Source: Planococcus beigongshangi (GTDB lineage Bacteria; Bacillota; Bacilli; Bacillales_A; Planococcaceae). From it: a stretch of 64,000 nucleotides of DNA. Under the pieces are notes generated by a model. It saw nothing but the letters and a program-made list of their open reading frames with translations. It made no database searches and was not told the origin of the DNA. The stretch lies in the NCBI RefSeq assembly GCF_016820495.1, contig NZ_JADHDU010000003.1:248367-312366 (forward strand), read 5' to 3'. Positions within the stretch are counted from its first letter, which is position 1. Every line of letters starts with the position of its first letter. The position numbers were made by a program, and so were the translations under genes. This document shows, one piece after another, positions 24,347 to 32,928 of this stretch.

Positions 24347-25206
24347 GAGTGGTTAATATAAAGGTTCAACAAGTAATTTCAACGCTTCTCTCACGTAACG
24401 TCATACCTGCGGAACCGGCGAGCTTTAAGAAATTGAGCGGTGGGACTGTCAGTGAACTGTATCTATTGCATGTAAATAACTTGGAATTCGCATTGAAGTT
24501 CAATGAGCCGGATGTTACCGGTCCGGAGGCGCTGTTCCTGAATACATACGGTATGCAGCGGGTATTGCCCAAGCTCCTTTTTGTTGATCCGTCTCAGACT
24601 TATATGGTGTATTCCTTCATGAACGGTTCAACTGGCCATGAAGGAAGCCGCAAAAAAGAAGTTCTGAAACGACTGGTGGAAGAGCTGATCAATAATTATG
24701 TAAAAGTTGCTGCTGATCCGGGGTGGGGCTGGCTGGATTCGCCGTCCTCTTCCTGGCAGGCTTTTTTAAGAAATGAAACAAGCGCAGCGCGAAGGGGCAT
24801 CGGTTCCTTACTGGGGGAAGATGACCACCGGTTAATAGCTGATCTCGTCGAAAAGCTTGAACCCGCTGGGGCCTCTTATTTATTGCACGGAGATTGTGGT
24901 TACCATAATTTCATATTTGATGAAAAGAAGCTGACAGGCGTAATTGATCCTGCGCCCGTTATCGGAGTTCCGCTGTATGATTTGGTGTATGCATTTTTTT
25001 CAGAACCCGAAGACTTAACAAAAGAGACGTTCGACTATGTCCTTCATTGGTTAAAGGAAAAGCCTGCCGAAATATACGGACAGGTGCTTGTCGGACTATA
25101 CCTCAGAATGGCTCTGTGCAATAGACACCATCCCGAGGATTTGCCGGCTTACATGAAAGCCTGGTCTGAGTGGGTGGCTTCAACCGGAAATCCAAAAGAG
25201 GATTAA
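24328..25206 (+). CDS. Aminoglycoside-phosphotransferase-family kinase
   Basis: 292 residues. The catalytic loop LLHGDCGYHNFIF and metal motif GVIDPAPVIG are those of the APH family, which also includes kinases of small metabolites, so antibiotic resistance should not be assumed. The start is uncertain: ATG 24328 lies inside the upstream gene without a good ribosome site, whereas AGGAGTGG at 24346 is followed only by ATA codons in this frame. Confidence 0.75.
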   Translation: MSNGIIGVVNIKVQQVISTLLSRNVIPAEPASFKKLSGGTVSELYLLHVNNLEFALKFNEPDVTGPEALFLNTYGMQRVLPKLLFVDPSQTYMVYSFMNGSTGHEGSRKKEVLKRLVEELINNYVKVAADPGWGWLDSPSSSWQAFLRNETSAARRGIGSLLGEDDHRLIADLVEKLEPAGASYLLHGDCGYHNFIFDEKKLTGVIDPAPVIGVPLYDLVYAFFSEPEDLTKETFDYVLHWLKEKPAEIYGQVLVGLYLRMALCNRHHPEDLPAYMKAWSEWVASTGNPKED

Positions 25207-25352
25207 GAACAGGAGTCTTTGCTGAACTCCCGCTTCAGCACCGAATACATGTAAAGATCATCAAATTTCCCTTGGGTATATTCATAATTATGCAGCAGCC
25301 CTGTAACTTTTCATCTCTTTACCAGTCTACTCTGCAAAGGGGGATCTCACTG

Positions 25353-26597
25353 ATGAAAAAATTGATTCTTTTTCTTATTGCACCGGGATTCATGGCGTTG
25401 ATCGCGGGCTGCGGAAGTACGGGCGGCACAGCAGGCGCCAGTATGGAGATTGCGGATGGAGTGGAATACGGGGAGACGGATTATCAGCTGATTGCAGAAG
25501 CGAACAACGCCCTCGGCATGAAGCTGCTGAACGATTTGTCGGACAGGGAAGACGGCAATATCTTCGTGTCTCCGACCAGTTTGTATATGGCGCTGGCCAT
25601 GGTGTATAACGGAGCGGACGGTGTGACGAAAGAGGAAATCGCGAAAGTTTTAGAGGCAGAAGGACTGACTGCTGAAGAAATGAATAAGGCGAATGCATCG
25701 CTCATTGCGAAACTGGGCAGCAATTCCGACGCCATCGAATTGAATATCGCGAATTCCATCTGGGCAAAAGACAGCTACCGGTTTCTCGAAAGTTTCAGGG
25801 AAAGCAGCCAGGATTACTTTAATGCAGAAGTGGAAATGATCGATGTGACGGATACAGCGTCAGCGGATGCGATCAATGAGTGGGTCCGGGAAGAGACGAA
25901 CGACAGGATCGATGAAATGGTTGAAAGTCCATTGCCGGGCGATTTGGCAGCTATTTTGCTCAATGCTATTTATTTTAACGGGACATGGCAATACACTTTT
26001 ATCGAGGAACTGACAGAAGAGCAGCCATTCTATCCGGCCGACGGTTCCACAGCGGAAGTTCCGCTCATGGTCCTGGAGGAAGAGCTCGCCTATATGGAGA
26101 CCGACCAATTTCAGGCGGTGGCGCTTCCGTACGGGGAAGGCGAGATGAATATGCACGTCTTCCTGCCGGCAGAAGATTCTTCTCTGGGCGAATTCAAATC
26201 ATCATTGGAGAATGAAAACTGGTCCGCCTGGATGACGAATTTTGAATCGCGGAAAGGCCTCGTGAAATTGCCTAAATTCGAACTGGAATACGAAGTGAAT
26301 TTGAATGAAACCCTGCAGGATTTCGGCATGGAAACAGCTTTTGACACTGTCGACCTATCGAAAATGTTCGAGGAAAGCAGTGGTTTATTCATCAGTGAAG
26401 TGAAGCAGAAAAGCTTTGTCAACGTGAGCGAAGAAGGAACTGAAGCCGCAGCTGCGACGTCAGTGGCTGTTCTTGAAACATCAGGATCGGCGGAACCGCC
26501 ATTTGAACTGATCGTAAACCGGCCGTTCTTCTTCACGATTACGGATGACGAAACTGGCGTGATCCTATTCATGGGTTTGATTGAGAATCCGTCATAG
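25353..26597 (+). CDS. Serpin-family protease inhibitor, lipoprotein
   Basis: 414 residues. The lipobox (MALIAGC) implies surface anchoring. The body is a full serpin (NIFVSPTSLYMALAMVYNGA, LNAIYFNGTWQ), the hinge EEGTEAAAATSVAV is the alanine-rich type of inhibitory members, and the end NRPFFFTITDDETGVILFMG is typical. By alignment with antitrypsin the scissile bond lies near Thr-Ser in LETSGS. It would trap a serine protease outside the cell. AAGGGGG precedes the ATG. Confidence 0.9.
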   Translation: MKKLILFLIAPGFMALIAGCGSTGGTAGASMEIADGVEYGETDYQLIAEANNALGMKLLNDLSDREDGNIFVSPTSLYMALAMVYNGADGVTKEEIAKVLEAEGLTAEEMNKANASLIAKLGSNSDAIELNIANSIWAKDSYRFLESFRESSQDYFNAEVEMIDVTDTASADAINEWVREETNDRIDEMVESPLPGDLAAILLNAIYFNGTWQYTFIEELTEEQPFYPADGSTAEVPLMVLEEELAYMETDQFQAVALPYGEGEMNMHVFLPAEDSSLGEFKSSLENENWSAWMTNFESRKGLVKLPKFELEYEVNLNETLQDFGMETAFDTVDLSKMFEESSGLFISEVKQKSFVNVSEEGTEAAAATSVAVLETSGSAEPPFELIVNRPFFFTITDDETGVILFMGLIENPS

Positions 26598-26608
26598 CAA
26601 TTTGGAAG

Positions 26609-26642
26609 GCTGCCGCTGAAACGGCAGTTTTTCTTTTTTTTA
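26609..26642 (+). terminator. Terminator after the serpin gene
   Basis: CTGCCG / CGGCAG stem, then TTTTTCTTTTTTTT. Confidence 0.8.
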
Positions 26643-26653
26643 TACAGCTGTTC

Positions 26654-26741
26654 TGTGGATAAGGGGAGGTGTGAGAAATAGTCCACAGAAATTTTTCTGT
26701 GGATAATTAAATTTACCTTTGCGGATTTAATTTGTGGATAA
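26654..26741 (+). promoter_or_regulatory. Cluster of three consensus DnaA boxes
   Basis: TGTGGATAA, the complement of TTATCCACA, occurs exactly at 26654-26662, 26698-26706 and 26733-26741, all in one orientation. The middle copy also lies in a perfect 10-bp-arm inverted repeat (26682-26703). No dnaA, dnaN or origin genes are near, so this looks like a DnaA-binding cluster rather than oriC. Confidence 0.65.
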
Positions 26742-26875
26742 AAATGATCGGTCTTTTAAGATCATTTGAAGACTTTTCTCTATTCAATGTCAATTGTTTG
26801 CGATAGGGGTAATTTGCCGAAATTCTATCGGTTGAAAAAACTTCTTGCAGGATCTCCGTTTTTATTATACGATGT

Positions 26876-26896
26876 AAAACGTAATCGTTACTATTT
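26876..26896 (+). promoter_or_regulatory. Zur-like box upstream of rpmG
   Basis: CGTAAT-C-GTTACT core with A/T flanks matches the B. subtilis Zur consensus AAATCGTAATnATTACGATTT in 17 of 20 defined positions. Confidence 0.75.
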
Positions 26897-26917
26897 GTAA
26901 AAAGAGGAGGTAAATAT

Positions 26918-27067
26918 ATGAGAGTGAATATCACATTGGCGTGCACCGAAACCGGCGACCGCAATTATTCGACTGTGAAGAACAAGCGCAACAACCCCGA
27001 GCGGATCGAGTTGAAGAAATATTGTCCGCGTCTCCGTAAAGTGACATTGCACCGGGAAACTAAATAA
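26918..27067 (+). CDS. rpmG: 50S ribosomal protein L33, cysteine-poor paralogue
   Basis: 49 residues. Compared with zinc-binding L33 (CxxC ... CxxC) this protein has CTETGDRNY and KYCPRLRK, so one Cys of each pair is lost and it should not bind zinc. Such C-minus paralogues replace the zinc form under zinc starvation and free the metal. AGAGGAGG precedes the ATG. A Zur-like box upstream fits this role. Confidence 0.93.
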   Translation: MRVNITLACTETGDRNYSTVKNKRNNPERIELKKYCPRLRKVTLHRETK

Positions 27068-27085
27068 AAATTTTTACGGTTTTAC

Positions 27086-27106
27086 AAATCGTAATGATTA
27101 CGAATG
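27086..27106 (+). promoter_or_regulatory. Zur-like box upstream of rpsN
   Basis: AAATCGTAATGATTACGA matches the Zur consensus nearly perfectly (18 of 20 defined positions over the full site). Confidence 0.8.
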
Positions 27107-27124
27107 ATAAGAGGTGATACATGG

Positions 27125-27394
27125 ATGGCGAAAAAGTCCAAGCTGGCAAAAGCGCAGAAGCAGCAAGCGGCTGTCGATCGTTTTATTGACTACCGGAACG
27201 AACTGAAGGCAAATGGGGAGCACGAACAATTGAACCGGCTGCCGAAAGACTCATCGCCGGTGCGGCTGAGAAATCGCTGCGCCGTGACCGGCAGGCCCAG
27301 AGGCTATATGCGTAAATTCGGCATGTCGCGCATCGCGTTCCGGGAATTGGCTCATAAAGGCCAGATACCGGGAGTCAGAAAAGCAAGCTGGTAA
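27125..27394 (+). CDS. rpsN: 30S ribosomal protein S14, zinc-independent paralogue
   Basis: 89 residues, the long form of S14, with [20 protein letters not shown] and no CxxC zinc knuckle. In B. subtilis the counterpart (YhzA/RpsNB) is induced on zinc limitation. ATG 27125 lies a few nt after AAGAGGTG. It follows rpmG and precedes znuA by 41 nt. Confidence 0.93.
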   Translation: MAKKSKLAKAQKQQAAVDRFIDYRNELKANGEHEQLNRLPKDSSPVRLRNRCAVTGRPRGYMRKFGMSRIAFRELAHKGQIPGVRKASW

Positions 27395-27435
27395 AACAGG
27401 AAACGACCAATAATAAGCGAATAGAGGGAAGCCCT

Positions 27436-28467
27436 ATGAAGAAATTACTCCTGCCCATCCTGCTGCTTTTGGCGGCGAGCGGCTGCGGCAATGCAGAAGA
27501 AGCGGAAACAACGGCGAATACGAACGGCGATAATGCGGCGACAGCAGAAAAAATCGAAATTTACACGACGGTTTATCCTCTTACATACTTCACGGAAAGA
27601 ATCGGCGGCGAGCATGTGAATGTCCAGTCGATCTATCCGGCGGGTTCGAACGAGCACACTTTCGAGCCGACCCAGCAGGATATGATGGCGCTGGCGGAAG
27701 CGGATCTCATGTTCTACATAGGACTGGGGCTGGAAGGTTTTATTGATAATGCCAAAAAGACGTTAAGCAATGAAGCCGTGGAATTCATCGCAACCGGTGA
27801 ATCGATTGCCGAAAGTGATCTGGGCGAAGGCCATTCGCATGAAGAGGACCACGACCATGATCACGGGGGAGGCACGGAAGAAAATCATGACCACGACCAT
27901 GACCACGGGGAAGGCACGGAAGAAGCCCACGACCACAGCCACGACATCGATCCCCATGTCTGGATTTCGCCTGTACTGAGCCAACAGCTTGCAGAAGCGA
28001 TAAAAGATGAACTGGTCGAGCGTAATGCAGAAAATGCGGAACATTACGAAGCGAATTACGAAGCATTGATTGAAGAATTGAAGGAACTGGACACTGCATT
28101 TATAGAGATGGGCGATGCAGCTGCACAGAAAACATTCTTTGTTTCTCACGCGGCGTTCGGCTATTTGGCGGAGCGCTACGGTTTGGAACAAGTGGCAGTT
28201 GCCGGCTTGAACAGCCAAGACGAACCGTCTCAGCAGGAACTCGTAGATATTGTGAAGCAGGCGGAAGAACTCAATATTGAGTCTATCGCCTTTGAACAGA
28301 ATGTTTCTTCCCGGCTGACTGAAGTGATTCAGCAGGAACTCGGCGCGGAAGCTGTGCAATTGCATAATCTGAGTGTATTGACCCAGGAAGAGACCGATGC
28401 AGACGAAACATATTTTTCATTGATGCAGAAGAATCTTGAAGTGATGGAAGAAATCCTGCGGCAATAA
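27436..28467 (+). CDS. znuA: Zinc ABC transporter substrate-binding lipoprotein
   Basis: 343 residues with lipobox (LLAASGC). It has the cluster-9 SBP fold (TTVYPLTYFTERIGGEHV, GSNEHTFEPT), the metal His residues, a His/Asp-rich loop (about 132-172, repeated DHDH) typical of zinc-specific members, and DPHVWISP. It captures Zn2+ outside the membrane. The permease and ATPase genes are not adjacent. Probably transcribed with rpsN under Zur. Confidence 0.92.
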   Translation: MKKLLLPILLLLAASGCGNAEEAETTANTNGDNAATAEKIEIYTTVYPLTYFTERIGGEHVNVQSIYPAGSNEHTFEPTQQDMMALAEADLMFYIGLGLEGFIDNAKKTLSNEAVEFIATGESIAESDLGEGHSHEEDHDHDHGGGTEENHDHDHDHGEGTEEAHDHSHDIDPHVWISPVLSQQLAEAIKDELVERNAENAEHYEANYEALIEELKELDTAFIEMGDAAAQKTFFVSHAAFGYLAERYGLEQVAVAGLNSQDEPSQQELVDIVKQAEELNIESIAFEQNVSSRLTEVIQQELGAEAVQLHNLSVLTQEETDADETYFSLMQKNLEVMEEILRQ

Positions 28468-28576
28468 AATAAAGAGTCGAGCAACGTCCTCGCTGGCCGG
28501 ATATTGGAAGGAAAACAGCGGAACAAAGCGAATTCTATACAGGAAGAAAGTAAAATCACCAAAAAGGGGTGCCTGT

Positions 28577-29109
28577 ATGAATTTGCGCTTTGAAGAAGCT
28601 ATTCAATTGCTGTCGCGGACACCGGCCAGCCTGGAGGCGTTTCTTTCCGGCCTGCCGGAGAGGGATGGATCCACTGCAATGAAGGCGAAGGAACGTGGAA
28701 TGCGGAAGAAGTGATTGCCCATCTGATTGAAGCGGAGATAAGCAACTGGATTCCGCGTATTGAAACACTGCTTCAGCAAGGAGAAAGCCGGACTTTTCCG
28801 CCGTTCGACCGCTTTGCCCATCTGGAAACCGCAGCTGACACCACTATCGAACGGAAGCTGGCGGCATTCAGGGAAATACGCATGGCCAATCTGGAGAAGC
28901 TGAAAGAACTGGTGGATCCGGAGGAAGATCTCGATTTGCGGGGGATGCATCCCGAATTCGGCTCCGTCACTTTAAGGGAACTGCTCTCTACGTGGGTCGT
29001 GCATGACCTGACGCATATTTCGCAAATCACACGCGTCATGGCTGAAAGATACCGGCAGGATGTCGGTTCGTGGCAGCAATACTTGAGTATTTTGAAAGCG
29101 AGAAAGTGA
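28577..29109 (+). pseudogene. DinB-family protein, frameshifted
   Basis: ATG 28577 after AAGGGGTG starts MNLRFEEAIQLLSRTPASLE, but the frame fails soon after LPE. From about 28663 another frame continues GWIHCNEGEGTWNAEEVIAH to a normal end at 29109 with VVHDLTHISQITRVMAERY, which supplies the DinB-like metal His residues. Two bases (28661-28662) lie between the frames, so one base seems lost. DinB-fold proteins include thiol S-transferases; exact role unknown. Confidence 0.75.
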
Positions 29110-29121
29110 TTCAATCAAAAA

Positions 29122-29156
29122 GTGCCCCACTCTACAATTTAGAGTGGGACGCTTTT
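29122..29156 (+). terminator. Terminator after the dinB-like gene
   Basis: CCCACTCTA / TAGAGTGGG stem, then CGCTTTTATG. Confidence 0.7.
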
Positions 29157-29172
29157 ATGTGAGAAATGGGAG

Positions 29173-29210
29173 AATCGCTGATAAACCGTGAAAAATCGCC
29201 GATAAACCCA
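29173..29210 (+). repeat. Phased repeat array F (2 units, 21 bp)
   Basis: ATCGCTGATAAACC (29174) and ATCGCCGATAAACC (29195), 21 bp apart, 17 bp after the terminator. Same core as array G 12.6 kb away. Confidence 0.8.
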
Positions 29211-29211
29211 A

Positions 29212-29349
29212 TGTCGCTTTTCTTACTGGCCAGACTCCAGCGGCCCAGCTCTTCGGGTCATAAGTCGACTCAGCTGCCGTGGCAGAGACCGCCACTCTGC
29301 TGATTCGTCTTATGCCTTTCAGAGCTGAACGGGCGCTGTCGCTTTTCTT
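29212..29349. mobile_element. Hairpin element flanked by 13-bp direct repeats
   Basis: A 112-bp self-complementary segment (29225-29336) is bounded by identical TGTCGCTTTTCTT at 29212-29224 and 29337-29349. Outer arms contain CAGCGGCCCAGCTCT opposite AGAGCTGAACGGGCGCTG, middle arms GTCATAAGTCGACTCAGC opposite GCTGATTCGTCTTATGCC, and the tip is GTGGC-N7-GCCAC. This looks like a non-autonomous insertion with target duplication. A structured RNA is the alternative. Confidence 0.5.
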
Positions 29350-30014
29350 TATTCCTTCGAAACCAAATCAGCTACCAGGATAAAACGTTCGGGTGCATCC
29401 GGACCGATGAAGTCGAACGGGTAACAGGTCGAGACCGTCAGCGTCGCTTTCGGTTTCGGCACGATTACTGTCCGGTCATCGGCATCCACAATGCGGGTCA
29501 TTTTCACTTTATACGTAAACGTTCCAGCCGATGTTTCGACAACGAGCAGATCGCCTTTTGCGACTTCGCCGAGCCGGCGGAATACGGTATCCATATGGCC
29601 GGAGAGAACCGAATTGTCGTTTTCCCCAGTCAACACGCTCCCTGCAAAATGGCCGACGCCTTTCAACAACTCGTCTTCATCGGTGCCGTGGAAAATCGGC
29701 AGCACCGCGTCGATGGATGGAATCGTCAGGTTGCCGATATTGTCACCTGTTTCCGGGCGAACCGGGTAGAGCACTTCATCGTCCGCATCCGCTTCGCCTT
29801 GTTCTTCCGGCAGGCTGAGCGTTTCATTGGATGGAGCGGTTTTTACGCTGAAATCGGCACTGTTGACCTGGCCGGATTTGAAGAGCAGGTAACCTTTCAG
29901 GAAAGAGGCGGCGTTCGTGCCGCTGAACCAAAGACCGAATGCTATCATTGACAGAGCCAAAGCCGTCAAAAAAATCTTTTTGCGGCCTTTGCCTTTATTC
30001 CTTTCGTTTCGCAT
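29349..30014 (-). CDS. srtD: Class D sortase
   Basis: 221 residues: an N-terminal basic and hydrophobic anchor (about 12-35), then the sortase barrel with the catalytic His in VLSGHMDTVF, Cys in TLTVSTCYPFDFIG and Arg in PERFIL. Class D enzymes of Bacillales link LPxTA-type proteins to the cell wall. Its substrate is encoded 3 nt upstream in the same operon. Confidence 0.88.
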   Translation of the reverse strand: MRNERNKGKGRKKIFLTALALSMIAFGLWFSGTNAASFLKGYLLFKSGQVNSADFSVKTAPSNETLSLPEEQGEADADDEVLYPVRPETGDNIGNLTIPSIDAVLPIFHGTDEDELLKGVGHFAGSVLTGENDNSVLSGHMDTVFRRLGEVAKGDLLVVETSAGTFTYKVKMTRIVDADDRTVIVPKPKATLTVSTCYPFDFIGPDAPERFILVADLVSKE

Positions 30015-30017
30015 CGA

Positions 30018-31352
30018 TCAATTGCCTGCAGTTTTCATGCGGCGGAACAGGAGGAAGCCGGCCAGTACAAATGCCAGGCCGATCAGCGCGTTAACGCCGT
30101 AATCGGATGCTGTTTTCGGGAGCTTGCCGCCTTTGACGGTTTTCACCGCTTTCACGTCTTTTTGCACAGTCACCGGTTTTGGGGCGGCAACCGCTTCTTT
30201 CACAACTTCAATGTCCTTGCCTGTTTCTTTGATGATTTCTGAACCGAACATTTCGGCTGTGAAAATCATGTCTGCCAGGAAAGTGCCTTGAGTATTGTAA
30301 ATTTCAATCAATAAATCCATGCCGTTTGTCGTTTCGAGTGCCATGAGAGCAGCCAGCGTGAGCGGTTGCTTGTCAGTGCCATCAGTCAGGTAGTATTTTA
30401 TATCAAGTTCAAACAGGTCGATCAATTGGGTGAAGATGTCCAGAATTTCTGCAATTTGAGCTGCATCCAGATCATCTGCGCTTTCAAAGTCTTCCATGGC
30501 GTCAATGCGTACTAGCAGGGCATCGATCTGAGCCATGAAACCTTCATCTTCGATATCCAACGTCAGCAGATGGTCGAAAATACGTTCCAGCTCTTCATCA
30601 GTCAAACCGATTTCTTCAAACAGCCCTTCAATGCCGAAATCGATTTCTTCATAAGGCTCTTCGTTCACATAGTAATTGATCCAGTAATGGAGGTCTTCTT
30701 GGAAAATGATGTAAATTCCATCAAGTACATCTTCACCTTTTTCAATGTCGCCGAATTGCACAAGCAAGGCATTGAGTTCCTCACGGGTCAATTCGAATTC
30801 AGCCATTACAGCCTGCACGCCTTCTTCAGTCAAAGGCGTCCCCAGTTCATCTACAGACCAGTAATCTTCCAAAGACCAGTCTTTCGATGCAAGGTAAGCG
30901 ATGTAGTCTTCTTGGGACCAGCCGATTTCCTTCAGGAATGCTAAGAATTCAGGATCATTTTCTTCAATTCCGGCTTCCAGATAATATTCTATATAGAAGT
31001 AAAGATCTTCTTCGAAAATCAGATATATGCCGTCAAGGACATCCTGGCCTTCTTCGATGTCGCCGTATTCGAAGAGCAGCCCATTCAATTCCTCGCGCGT
31101 CAATTCGAAAGCAGCCATAACTTCCTGCACGCCTTCTTCAGATAAAGGCGTTCCCAGTTCATCGGCGCTTTCATAATAATCAAGAGTCCAGTCTTTACTG
31201 TTCAAGTATTCAATATAGTCTTCCTTAGACCAGTTGATTTCTTTCAAGAACGCTTCAAATTCATTGTCGTCTTGTTCAAGCGCAAACGTTGAAGCAGGTA
31301 CAGCCGACAGCACCAGAAGGACTGCCATCAATAAAACCAATAATTTCTTCAT
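30018..31352 (-). CDS. Processed acidic surface protein with LPKTA sorting signal
   Basis: 444 residues: signal peptide (MKKLLVLLMAVLLVLSAVPA), two tandem acidic repeats of about 107 residues (FLKEINWSKEDYIEYLNSKD and FLKEIGWSQEDYIAYLASKD mark their starts; each holds DELGTPL-EEGVQ), a third acidic region, a basic linker (KDVKAVKTVKGG), LPKTA, a membrane helix and RRMK tail. It matches the 'processed acidic surface protein' family that co-occurs with class D sortase. It should be covalently wall-anchored. Confidence 0.88.
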   Translation of the reverse strand: MKKLLVLLMAVLLVLSAVPASTFALEQDDNEFEAFLKEINWSKEDYIEYLNSKDWTLDYYESADELGTPLSEEGVQEVMAAFELTREELNGLLFEYGDIEEGQDVLDGIYLIFEEDLYFYIEYYLEAGIEENDPEFLAFLKEIGWSQEDYIAYLASKDWSLEDYWSVDELGTPLTEEGVQAVMAEFELTREELNALLVQFGDIEKGEDVLDGIYIIFQEDLHYWINYYVNEEPYEEIDFGIEGLFEEIGLTDEELERIFDHLLTLDIEDEGFMAQIDALLVRIDAMEDFESADDLDAAQIAEILDIFTQLIDLFELDIKYYLTDGTDKQPLTLAALMALETTNGMDLLIEIYNTQGTFLADMIFTAEMFGSEIIKETGKDIEVVKEAVAAPKPVTVQKDVKAVKTVKGGKLPKTASDYGVNALIGLAFVLAGFLLFRRMKTAGN

Positions 31353-31510
31353 CTCTTTCCCCCATCAAACAAAATAGTGTTAGCCAGAAAATTATCATGT
31401 TTGTCCAGTCCGTCTAACATAGGTCATAAGTCATTAATTTCTAAAAAGTTCCAAACTCATGTATGATTTGTACTATCTGAATAAAAAACGTAGAAAACAG
31501 GTGAATTCCG

Positions 31511-32185
31511 ATGATAAAAGCAGTTATTTTTGATTTGGACGGGACACTTCTGGACCGGGATTCTTCCATCCATAAGTTCATCTTGGAGCAATACGAAAGG
31601 CTGGAAAATAAACTGGGCCATATCGGGCAGGCGGAGTATGCGTCGCGGTTTATCGAGCTCGAGAAAAATGGCTATGTCTGGAAAGATGAAGTCTATCTGC
31701 AGTTGGTTGATGAATTTGACATCCAGGGCATCTCGTGGCAGGAATTATTGGATGATTACCTTGCGCAGTTCCCGAAACATTGCATCCCGTTTCCGGGGGT
31801 GGTCCCGCTACTTGAGGAGCTGAAGGGCAGCGGCATCCGGCTTGGCATGATCACGAACGGGTTTACGGATTTTCAGGCGGGCAATATCCGTGCCTTGGGC
31901 ATTGAACCGTATTTTGATGAGATATTGATTTCTGAAAGAGAGGGTTTACGGAAACCTGATAGGCGGATTTTTGAACGGGCGCTGGAGCGGTTGGGCGTGG
32001 CTGCGAAAGAAGCCATTTTCGTCGGGGATCATCCCTTGAATGACGTGGAAGCTGCGTCGCTCGCCGGCATGGTCAGCGTCTGGAAACGGAACAGCCAGTG
32101 GGAAGAAGCTGCGGCAGACTTTATCATCGATGATCTGGGGGAAATTCCGGGGGGGATCCGTCGAAGATTCCGACTCGAATCGTGA
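31511..32185 (+). CDS. HAD-superfamily phosphatase
   Basis: 224 residues. Motif I FDLDGTLLDRD (nucleophile Asp), motif II GMITNGF, motif III Lys in LRKPDRRIF and motif IV FVGDHPLNDVEAA. The helical cap is of the YfnB/phosphoglycolate-phosphatase-like type. Substrate not assignable. AACAGGTGA precedes the ATG. Confidence 0.85.
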   Translation: MIKAVIFDLDGTLLDRDSSIHKFILEQYERLENKLGHIGQAEYASRFIELEKNGYVWKDEVYLQLVDEFDIQGISWQELLDDYLAQFPKHCIPFPGVVPLLEELKGSGIRLGMITNGFTDFQAGNIRALGIEPYFDEILISEREGLRKPDRRIFERALERLGVAAKEAIFVGDHPLNDVEAASLAGMVSVWKRNSQWEEAAADFIIDDLGEIPGGIRRRFRLES

Positions 32186-32376
32186 ATGTGCGGAAGGCCC
32201 GCGGGGGCGGGCAGTGAAATGTTATCCGGCCGCCATCCATCCGGGTGTTTTCGCGATGCAAAAACGGTGAAAACCCATCCTTTCTTTATTCACATAAGTT
32301 TCACAGGATCGCATGTTCAGAAAGGCAAATTCAAATAGTATTATTACCAAAGGCTTTATATCTTAAGGAGGATCTC

Positions 32377-32928
32377 ATGAAAAAATTATTCGCATTCTTA
32401 ATCCTGTTATTGATCATGCCGCTTTCAGTGAACGCGCACGCCGGACTTTCTTCATCCACGCCGATGGAAGGGGAAGCGCTCGATGTATCACCGGAGGAAA
32501 TTCGTTTCCAATTCGATTCGGCGATTCAGCAGGGCGCCATGACCATCGTTGACGAATCCGGCAGCGAAATTGCATTGTCAGACGTCAGCCCCGAAGAGAT
32601 GGAGCTGGTTGGCCAATTGGAAGATGAACTTCCGAACGGCACATATGTTGTGGACTGGAGCGTCATCAGCCAGGACGGACATGAAGTTGCCGGTACGCTG
32701 ACATTCAATGTTGCAGCTGAAACCGTTGAAGCAGAAGCTGCAGAAGAGACGGCAGAGGCAACAGAAACGGAAGAAGCAACAGCTCCGCCTGCAGAAGAAG
32801 AAGCGTCGCAAACTGTAGCGGCGGCTGATGAAGCGGCCGCGGAAACGACTCCGTGGATGACCATCATCCTGATTGCAGTCCTGGCAATCGCCGCTGTTAC
32901 GATTTTCGTAATGGCCAGAAGAAGATGA
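32377..32928 (+). CDS. copC: CopC-domain exported protein
   Basis: 183 residues: signal peptide ending NAHA, CopC fold starting with His (HAGLSSSTPMEGEALDVSPE), SQDGHEVAGTLTF, then a Glu/Ala/Thr-rich linker and a C-terminal membrane helix. CopC binds copper outside the membrane. AAGGAGG precedes ATG 32377. Overlaps copD by 4 nt. Confidence 0.85.
   Translation: MKKLFAFLILLLIMPLSVNAHAGLSSSTPMEGEALDVSPEEIRFQFDSAIQQGAMTIVDESGSEIALSDVSPEEMELVGQLEDELPNGTYVVDWSVISQDGHEVAGTLTFNVAAETVEAEAAEETAEATETEEATAPPAEEEASQTVAAADEAAAETTPWMTIILIAVLAIAAVTIFVMARRR

Noticed and set aside
26654-26741. Chromosomal origin (oriC)
   Set aside because: Three DnaA boxes but no dnaA, dnaN, rpmH or A/T-rich unwinding region beside them.
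27763-28365. 200-codon frame antisense to znuA
   Set aside because: A shadow of the His/Asp repeat of znuA with no ribosome site; the sense gene is unambiguous.
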